Position numbers and translations under genes: made by a program. Of a stretch of DNA of 17,386 bases, positions 1 through 7,123 are shown in pieces (the first letter of the stretch is position 1; every line of letters starts with the position of its first letter). Origin of the DNA: Suillus spraguei (Eukaryota > Basidiomycota > Agaricomycetes > Boletales > Suillaceae); the NCBI GenBank assembly GCA_016800925.1, contig JABCPU010001054.1, positions 1 through 17,386 of the forward strand, read 5' to 3'. Below the pieces are notes generated by a model. It did not search any database. It was not told the origin of the DNA and saw only the letters and a program-made list of their open reading frames with translations.

Positions 1-620
1 TATCCTTGTCATGTGCAGACTGAAATCTTATGCGGTCCCACTGCTCCCACTCATCACGAGACATCTTTCAGAACATTGTAACACCTGTCTTCAAAGCATT
101 GTGAAGAACCTTTAACTCCATGGTTGAGCTAATGTCAGAGGGCTGACAAAATCAGTGGCCAAATTTCAATCACAATGCCATGCTTTGCAGTTATTTGCAT
201 GTCAAAGTTATTATAGAACATCTTAGGAATGGGGACTTGCACTGCTTGATCTAAGTATATTTAGGTTATTGACGAAACATTCAGGAACATAAACACTTAC
301 TCAACTTAGCAAGAATGAGCGATGTGAGCTCTCTTCAGTGTGAATAAGATTCCTTATAGTTTGAGACAAGACCTGCCGCATGTTAGCACAGATATATGTC
401 AATAGTAAGTACTTAAATTACCTGTGACACCAGAAATCACACAAGCTTTGAGATATGTGGTGAATTTGTGAGGTGTGAGTCAAGTCAACATAACAAAATG
501 GTCGGCTAGCTTGTCCTCTGACATGTATATGAATGGTCATGCTAGATGGTCACAATCTCCACAAACAGCAACAAGAAAAAATCACCTCCCCAGTCCGTGC
601 AGCAAGCTCTGAAGCTAAGT
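1..620 (-). pseudogene. Decayed gene of unknown family, cut by the window edge
   Basis: I do not recognise a named family, but the minus strand has coding character in pieces. Reading from about 620 towards 1, one piece contains SEDKLADHFVML and VISGVTG. A second contains MFYNNFDMQITAKHGIVIE followed by a WPL motif (about 145-220). A third contains DISSTMELKVLHNALKTG, then after one in-frame TGA come SRDEWEQWDRIRFQ (about 4-140). The TGA sits between MF and KM and could be a CGA-to-TGA change. At least one further frameshift lies between WPL and the DISS segment. From memory, similar patterns occur in unnamed, repeated mushroom proteins, but this is unverified. It lies on the same strand as the KDZ transposase and beyond its C-terminal end, so it may be a second gene of that element or an unrelated neighbour. 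The remainder would lie left of the window. Confidence 0.35.
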
Positions 621-3328
621 GGTGTGACATTGAGTAAGTATGAGATTATTAGGTGAGTCTGGTAGCGAGAAAGAAAATAAACAGGGTATTAACAAGAGGC
701 ACACAGCATGCAGTGGCCCCTTGAGACGCAAGTAAATCCTGCCGTAGATTTAGTAATGGCAGAAGCAAAGTAACTACGCACCAATGGATCTAGATGGATT
801 TGGACGGGACATGAGGGCATCGGCGCGAGGATCCGGTAAGGGTTCGTGGAAGAAGTACAGTTTCACCTTAGCAGAGCGAAAAGGCTATATATTCGCTATA
901 AGGGAATTCTTCGGTTGCTGCCGCAGACTGTAATGAGACGCTTGTCAAAATGGGGGTTTGACGGTCAGTGTGACTTTGCTTGCTACAGCATGTTTCCTGG
1001 AGGAGGACAAAGTCCTCCAGGAAAGTGTAGTGAGAGACTTTGGACCAGTCCAAGCATTGGTGCTGGTGGGATTGAGAGTCAGCGCAGCTTCATTGTAAAT
1101 TTTTCATGGCATTTTGAATAGCCTTGCAACGTGTCTGAAGAGACTTGGCAATATGTGTCTGCATGCAATATCCTTTTAGAAAAATATATGAACCAAACAC
1201 TTAGATCAAATGTCAAAGACAGACTTACCAGTCTTTGAGATGTTCAATTTATGGAGCTCAAAGAGATGTTGAACAACAAGGCTTTGGAGATTGGCCAGGG
1301 ACTTGTGAAATGATCGAATAGTGATGAACTTGATAGTGTCAATGTATTGAGGGTCTATGGGTTCCAGCAATGCATAATGCCCATCTTCACCTCAAGTGCG
1401 TTGACTTCATGCAAGATCTGATTGTATCGCTCTGTTGCATGATGTCTCTGTGTCTCGAGTTTGCGTGTGTGAGATAGGTCATTTGTGTATGATGTATTCA
1501 CGATGGAAAATTGATAATCTGATGGTGTTGCACCCAGGAACAGAGATGACACATTCTCTGAAGTGGTTCTGACAATAAACTCAATTAATGGTATTCAAAG
1601 GTGTGATGCAGTAAGGAATGCACCTTGCATCTCAAAGCTTCTGTAACATCTCGACATACACAACAGCATGGATGTCATACTTGGTTTCCTGGCTGCAGGT
1701 TCTTAGGTACTCCGACTGTTCAGCTCACCAGGCCTTGATATCCATGTCACTGATCCCAAGTGAACATTTTGCTTCTGCAGTGTGAATCCATCTTCTTTGA
1801 TGATGCGGAGGGCCTGCTTGTAGTTACCGTAGAGCATGTTGCTAAGGTTGAGGTATTTGTCTTCATCCCATTGATGAAATAGTATGTCAATGAACATGCG
1901 GTGGTTGTACGCTGATGCATAATGTATGATGGGTGCAAGCTGATTTGAGTGACTGAAAATTCTCTCCATTCTTGCAAGGTCTTCAAGGCCAATGCCCTCG
2001 ATGATGTTGGGGTGATTGATATTTTGACAGGCATAGTTGTGTGTATAACCATGGAAAACATCGACACACATACAGCACTCATTCTCAGCAAACCTAGTGG
2101 CAAGCGAACTTAATGAGATTGTTTGAGTGAGTTTACAACCGATGTTGTAACCAATCAACAGTCAAGGTCCTAGAACGTCGAGCACCTTACTGACAACAGA
2201 GAGAGGATATTTGAAACTACGAGAGATACAGCTATTAGGGTTCATACAATGATGGATGTTGGCAATACATACAGTTCTCCACTATGAATCATGTCAACAA
2301 TCCATTGTATAATGCCATGACAGCAGGTGCATGCAAATATTCCAGTTTCCTCAAAGATGCCCATGACTTCTTCTTTGCATTGGCTCTTGCTGCTTTCCAG
2401 TTGTCTGTACAAGTAGATGAAGGAGTAGTAGAGGCAGAGGCACATTCACCGTTGGCAGTGACACTGACATCAGGAGGTTCAGGCTGGACTTCACCTCATG
2501 CACAAACTGATCAATGAACTCAGGTTCCAGAAAGTAGTCGCTCCTAAAGACATGCGATCACCAACTTCATGTCTGCCCAATGGTGCCATGCAGGATAGTG
2601 AGTTGTTACCATCAAAGATGATCATCTTGCAGAATTTGAGTTCTGGTTCATCCTGAAGCTTGAAACACATTAGATGAGCCTTTACTTTGCATTGGAGGTA
2701 CTTACCTCATAGCTACAAGGTGGACAAGAGTTCAGTACCCGCCAGTTGGCCGTATTATGTGCAAGAGTCTGCAAAACTTGTTGATTGATCTTGCATCTCA
2801 TCATCAGGTACACATCAAAGCAGTCGGCTAATATATTTTGGTAGTGACGATGATAGGGCCACTGTAACTGACTTGAGTCATTGAAAAGCATGTAGGAAAA
2901 GAAATCTCACATTGTACAGGTCACAGATGACCTTGGCAAATGCCTCAGTGCTGACTGAAGGTTTGCGCAGCCGTATCCTATGGTAGAGCTCAAGAGTCGA
3001 CAGTGACATTGCTATAGTGGGGGAGAGTGGACTGGCACCAATATAGCCACTAAGTACTAGCACTTCAGATACAGTCAAGACAGATGCTTCACGATGGATA
3101 TGGTAGTAGATTTCAAAGTGTAGATATCGATCACATCAATCTCAAAGTTGAATGATATGGGAGGCAGTGGTTCGTCTGTTGACAGAGGGTCCAGATCAAG
3201 AGCCTCTGAGCATCAAGAGGCAGGCAAGGGATCAAATTCAGCAGTGTATGCCCATCAAAGATAGGCTCTAGAGAGGCTCTCAGAGACTGATTCCCAGTTT
3301 TCTTGCAAGCATTGGAGGCATATGCTCC

Positions 3329-4075
3329 TGTCATATACCATACTTCTAATCTCAGATCCGACCATATCCGATCAGATCCGATCGATTCCATATCCGTCCG
3401 GTCCACAGATCCTGTCCGGACCACCCATCTGAATGTGCTCACTTCTCGCACCTTAACTCCCTTGTGTATATCTGCATCTATCTCCTTTCGTCATTTCTCC
3501 TGTTTCCGGTATTCTGGCTGTGTATATTTCCATCCTGTGTCACTGATCCGTTACCTGTGTTCATTTCCGATTCATGCTTACTGATCCACTGTGCATTAAC
3601 TAATAGACTTCCATTACACTTCGTACATAGCCCTCAGTCCCGGACTTGTTGATTATCTGTCTTAGATACTTACAGTATATAAACCACTTGTAAATCTCCA
3701 TAGAACCTTAGTTCGAATATCATCTTATATTCTGCTCATTCTGCTTCCTCCGGACTTAAGCCACTTTCCGCTCTAAGTCATCTTCCGAGACTGGGATTGA
3801 TTCCTATAGTCTATACCTCCGACTCTATCTTCGGATAGTCTATCTCTGCTAGTTTCTAGTTAGGAATTCGTTCTGAAGCTAGTCTTAATCTTCGTTCTAT
3901 TCCTACGTTCCAGATAACCTTTGGACGTATCATATCCGATACCTTCAGACGTCCGGACCCGTCGCGCAACTCCTCCCGGATCTTCGGATGTATAACTTCT
4001 CCCTGAAATAAGGGGCATTACTTGGGAAAGGGGCACAGTGCACAAACTGAGGCCAAAGCCCTTCAGATCTCTCTA
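3329..4075 (-). repeat. Solo LTR inserted in the KDZ transposase gene
   Basis: Read on the minus strand, this block is collinear with the long LTR at 13627-14924. Shared landmarks are GGCCTCAG and CTGTGCCCCTT near the 5' end, a 13-nt identity TTTATATACTGTA in the middle (3671-3683), and a 12-nt identity GGTATATGACAG at the 3' end (3328-3339). The 3' boundary ends in CA as expected. The 5' boundary is uncertain by about 10 bases (4066-4075). KDZ coding sequence lies on both sides, so this is an insertion without internal retroelement sequence, hence a solo LTR. No convincing target-site duplication was found. TCCGGA/CGGA-type motifs are frequent, as in the other copy. Confidence 0.7.
3671..3683 (-). 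promoter_or_regulatory. TATA-like promoter core of the solo LTR
   Basis: On the minus strand this reads TTTATATACTGTA, identical to 14477-14489 in the second LTR copy. It lies in the middle of the LTR, as a U3 TATA box should. Conservation between two otherwise diverged copies supports a functional element. Confidence 0.5.
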
Positions 4076-4615
4076 CCTTTGAGTATGGTCTTAACAGCTC
4101 CAAGTACGTTTATCTTTGTAGACACACCACCTAATTGCATAAGCTAGAGTATAAGTGGCGAGGAAATTGAACTTACTGGCTGCCAACAATGTCACGAACA
4201 GCATGAATAAAAGTCTCATCTTCCTGCAGATCATCTGGTATTGTTTCCCATTGCAATGTGTCATCCGCCTGAAGAGCGGTCATATCGTCACCCAGAGAAA
4301 AAGTTTGATCTTGAGAATTGTTGTCTCTCATGTCAGTGAGTAGTGCTTGACTCTGAGAACTAAGTCCTGCATAGTAATAAGCAAAGAATGATGGTAGAAC
4401 CAACTGCCCATTTACCTGAGGTATTAGCTGCATATCTATCATGACGGTGTTTACTCTCTAGCTGTTGCTGAGACTGACTGAGAGTTCGTGCTTGCATATG
4501 AGCCTTCATTTGAGAATTCCCAACAATTATTCTGACAGAGTGAGATACACCTTGTGTGCATGCAGGACCCATGGTGGCTGGCTGGAGGAAGTTGGTTAAG
4601 ATTCCGACTTGGTTA

Positions 4616-4888
4616 CATCAGGAAATTCACACATTCCTTGACGTGCCCTTATGCGGACTTATTTACACTTAACTGCCTTGGTGAAATTGAATCTACTTGT
4701 CCAAAATTTCAATGTGAATGAATTCAGAAAAAAAAAGTTGAGATATATTAATATACATGTTTTATTGTATTTCGCACTCAAAAAATATAAGATATGCCAG
4801 GTGAATGATGTGAGAGAGAGCAAACAAGTTTTGAGATAAGTGAGTTAAGCTGATTAAGCATGTTAAGGAATGTGTGAATTTCCTGATG
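4616..4888. mobile_element. MITE, Tc1/mariner-like
   Basis: A 273-bp element with perfect 24-bp terminal inverted repeats at 4616-4639 (starting CATCAGGAAATTCACAC) and 4865-4888. Both ends are directly flanked by TA (4614-4615 and 4889-4890), the target duplication of the Tc1/mariner/pogo group. The interior is AT-rich, with an A run at 4729-4737, and carries no credible open frame, so mobility would depend on a transposase elsewhere. The left end lies about 43 bp upstream of the KDZ start codon, inside what would be that gene's 5' leader or promoter. Confidence 0.85.
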
Positions 4889-4890
4889 TA

Positions 4891-5248
4891 CATAGCGCAT
4901 GCACAGTAGAGAGAGGGCGAAGGACTGGCACGGGTTGTATCGCAGTATTACCGGATGGTAGAGGTTAGAAAATGAGTGTAGAATTAAAAAAGAATTTTTA
5001 AAAAAGGTCAACATATGCAGGAGATAGTGTCGTCATTGTGGGGAACGACGACGAGACTGGTTGACATAAGCTGCAATGTCGTGGGAGAGGCGGGCAGCGC
5101 TCGGCAAGCCCCGGGAAGCTGTCTACCACACTGTCAGCGTTCCTAGCGTTTAAGTAAGCATAGCGAGAAAGGAATAAAGGCTTTTATTGGGGGTATTGGG
5201 GTATAGTGGGAACAAGGAATTGCCGTACTATTTAGTTTGCCATTCCCA
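4891..5248. other. Intergenic stretch without recognised gene
   Basis: This sequence lies between the MITE and the hAT element. It has an A-rich patch near 4985-5005 and a GC-richer patch near 5085-5125. I see no gene, tRNA or clear repeat. Confidence 0.5.
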
Positions 5249-5256
5249 CCCAGTAT
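5249..5256. repeat. Left copy of the hAT target-site duplication
   Basis: CCCAGTAT is found here and exactly again at 6345-6352, immediately outside the inverted ends of the element. An 8-bp duplication is the signature of hAT transposition. Confidence 0.92.
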
Positions 5257-5267
5257 TAGTGTTGCCG

Positions 5268-5395
5268 TCGAAGTGAAGTGACTTCGAGGTAACTTCGCTT
5301 CACTTCGAAAACGTGAGACTTCGGTTAACTTCGTTGTTCCGAAGTCAGTCGAAGTGCCACTTCGTCCACCTCGAGAGGTGAATCGAAGTTACCAT
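5268..5395. repeat. Left subterminal CGAAGT/ACTTCG array of the hAT element
   Basis: Roughly ten copies of CGAAGT or its complement ACTTCG are packed into about 130 bp, in both orientations, so the strand can fold on itself. They probably act as transposase-binding sites (inference from hAT elements in general). Confidence 0.75.
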
Positions 5396-5649
5396 GCATA
5401 TCATATTACTTCTATGTCTGAAGCCCTTTATCCGCCTCCCATATTTATCATATATTTCAGTGTTTTAACAATAAAACACCACTGTACATCCTAAGTACAT
5501 TCAATATAGGGCTTTTCGCACATTTTCTCGGACATTCGCTAAGTCAGTTTCATGATTGAATTGAAATCTGTGAGAAAAGGTACCTTGAAAGTTCACTCTC
5601 ACAGATAGCTGCACAAAACATTGTTGTCCATTTCGAAACAAAATTTCCA

Positions 5650-5955
5650 CTACTCATTGGGCGGCCTCACTCCAAGAACAAGTTTTCTTCCAAGTAGTCG
5701 GTCACAGTTTCCTCCAGGCTTGCCTGCAGCACTGCGTATCCCAAGGCTCACAAACTCTGGCTCATCAGTTTCATGATCAGTAACACCAAACAGGATGATA
5801 TTGGGAGGTACATCCACTATTTTGCAATAGACGAAAATAATATTTTGTAGCAAAAAGAACATATATTCTCGTTGCTTTTGCTTCATCTGTCCCTTCTGAA
5901 CGAGTTTTCTCATCCAGCAAAGAGACATGCGCAGATGTGCTAACCTCTTCACCAA
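5650..5955 (-). CDS. Small open frame inside the hAT element, unknown
   Basis: A 101-codon minus-strand open frame lies wholly inside the non-autonomous hAT element. Its first third is Lys/Gln/Met-rich. The rest contains VDVPPNIILFGVTDHE, then EFVSLGIRSAAGKPGG, and ends at a TAG at 5650. A second overlapping frame starting at 5959 (MFGEEVSTSAHVSLLDEK) could be an upstream exon if splicing occurs. I do not recognise the product. It could be a captured host gene fragment, a relic of the parental transposon's coding region, or chance. There is no signal peptide or membrane segment. Confidence 0.3.
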   Translation of the reverse strand: MVKRLAHLRMSLCWMRKLVQKGQMKQKQREYMFFLLQNIIFVYCKIVDVPPNIILFGVTDHETDEPEFVSLGIRSAAGKPGGNCDRLLGRKLVLGVRPPNE

Positions 5956-6227
5956 ACATTCTCGAAGTTTTACATATACTTAAGTTCTCTTACAAGCAAG
6001 ACCAGTTGAATTGCACATCCCATCAGGTCCCATCTTGTTGCAGAAGTAGGTTATACTATTTCAAGGCCAGTATGTAAGAATGCCGTAGACGAGCTCATGG
6101 TAACGGGCAAGCCTGACGAAGTTACTTAGCTGCTCGCAAATGAAAATGAGAACTAATCCTCGTCCGGGTCTTGGATTATGCTGTAACAAGCTCTGAGCTA
6201 GATTACTAATATATTCTCAGACTTGTC

Positions 6228-6333
6228 TGTGACTTCGCGAAGTGTAACGAACTGCACTTCGAATAACTTCATTGACATCGAAGTCTACCGAAGTGTCTCA
6301 AATTTACACTTCGATTCGCTTCAGTTCGCTTCG
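6228..6333. repeat. Right subterminal CGAAGT/ACTTCG array of the hAT element
   Basis: About nine CGAAGT, ACTTCG or near variants in both orientations mirror the left subterminal array. The last ones grade into the terminal repeat CGGCAACACTA. Confidence 0.75.
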
Positions 6334-6344
6334 CGGCAACACTA

Positions 6345-6352
6345 CCCAGTAT
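6345..6352. repeat. Right copy of the hAT target-site duplication
   Basis: CCCAGTAT is identical to 5249-5256 and directly abuts the right inverted terminus. Confidence 0.92.
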
Positions 6353-6770
6353 AGCAAGGTAATTAGGCGAAGGTAACGTGATGTCGAGGTGGGAATCTTA
6401 AGTTTGGCTCTAGCACACTACCGATTTTGGATGCAAAGTTTCCACAATGGCACAATTAGCACAGCGACTGGTCAACGTCAATCATAAAACTGAAGAAGGA
6501 AGGACTCAGGCAGCAAAAAATTGGTCACCAACACCGACCAGTCTCATCTGACTTCAAAGTTCCAGAATCTGCTGTGACTCCGACATGCTCGGCCTGAGGC
6601 TATTCAAGACGAGCAGCACTTCAGGTAACAGTGTCTCGCCCAAACAACCCAATTCAAACCATTGATACAGACCGTATATGATAGGCTGATTGGCAGTGCA
6701 GGCGATGCCAATTTGATGCCGAGTGTCAATATGATGTCGAATGCATGTACACAGGGTTGAACCTTCGAAA
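6353..6770. other. Intergenic stretch without recognised gene
   Basis: This lies between the hAT element and the tandem duplication upstream of the Hsp70-like gene. The open frames here are short and without recognisable motifs. I see no RNA gene or repeat. Confidence 0.5.
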
Positions 6771-6901
6771 GCTTCGAACGCTCATGCACATCATGATAGT
6801 AAGATCCGAACTCCTCAGGTGAATGGTATGTGAAGCTTCGAACACTCCCGTAGAAAGTAAGATTCGAACTCAGGTGAATTCCCTAGTGAATGGTACATGA
6901 A
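6771..6901. repeat. Imperfect tandem duplication, about 65 bp, two copies
   Basis: Copy one (6771-6834) and copy two (6835-6901) both begin GCTTCGAAC and share GTAAGATYCGAACT, CAGGTGAAT and GTGAATGGTA-like blocks, with small indels. The sequence AAGCTTCGAA occurs at both starts. It lies 220-350 bp upstream of the Hsp70-like start codon, so it could affect its promoter, though that is only inference. Confidence 0.65.
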
Positions 6902-7079
6902 ACTGGGCGTAGGGCTCCTCTTTGGAAGATCTGCCTTGTTCAGAACAGGTTATAGGAGATGCACAACATGCGTTTACTCTATTCTAGCACTATCAATCGC
7001 CACACGAGGCACACACGCCTCGATCTGCGCCTCCAACCGTGGTATGTGATGATTCAAATGTAAAGCATGCCCCTTTGCA

Positions 7080-7085
7080 TATAAA
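7080..7085 (+). promoter_or_regulatory. TATA box of the Hsp70-like gene
   Basis: TATAAA in the context GCATATAAACTTC, 44 bp before the ATG at 7124. This spacing predicts a very short 5' leader. It is the only good TATA motif close to the gene start. Confidence 0.5.
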
Positions 7086-7123
7086 CTTCAAACACATGAA
7101 TCGCCAGCTTTCAGATTACCATT

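Larger units (their letters stand above)
868..4572 (-). pseudogene. KDZ-superfamily transposase, decayed, with introns
   Basis: Predicted to be a transposase of the Kyakuja-Dileera-Zisupton superfamily (RNase H fold). It starts at the ATG at 4572 in a strong CCACCATGG context. Exons 4572-4416 and 4366-4177 are joined by a clean 49-bp GT-AG intron (4415-4367); the next intron is 4176-4131. After the inserted LTR, homology resumes with FNFEIDVIDIYTLK (about 3150), GYIGASPLSPT and RIRLRKPS (about 3040-2960), NWRVLNSCPPCSYE (about 2750-2706) and FDGNNSL (about 2610). Then come GIFEETGIFACTC (about 2350), IGYNIGC (about 2150), CVDVFHGYTHNYACQ and GIGLEDLARMERIF (about 2070-1950), LEVKMGI (about 1380) and DWSKVSHYTFLEDF (about 1050). 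Other introns are 2910-2868, 2705-2653 and 1228-1173. Frames change near 3095, 2550, 2460, 2370, 1700 and 1360. The usual YDIxC motif reads YNIGC, so a predicted metal-binding Asp is lost. It is almost certainly inactive. Bases 621-867 show no convincing continuation. Confidence 0.85.
5257..6344. mobile_element. Non-autonomous hAT transposon
   Basis: A 1088-bp element with terminal inverted repeats TAGTGTTGCCG (5257-5267) and CGGCAACACTA (6334-6344), flanked by identical 8-bp duplications CCCAGTAT. Both subterminal regions are crowded with CGAAGT/ACTTCG motifs in both orientations; such arrays are typical hAT transposase-binding regions. The interior is too short for a hAT transposase (normally about 600 residues or more) and shows no BED finger or hAT dimerisation motif, so it must be mobilised in trans. 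The exact duplications and matching termini suggest a fairly recent insertion. Confidence 0.93.

Noticed and set aside
6763..6850. Heat shock elements in the TTCGAAAGCTTCGAA stretch
   Set aside because: The GAA and TTC units are spaced by three bases, not the required two, and Hsp12A-like genes are not generally heat inducible.
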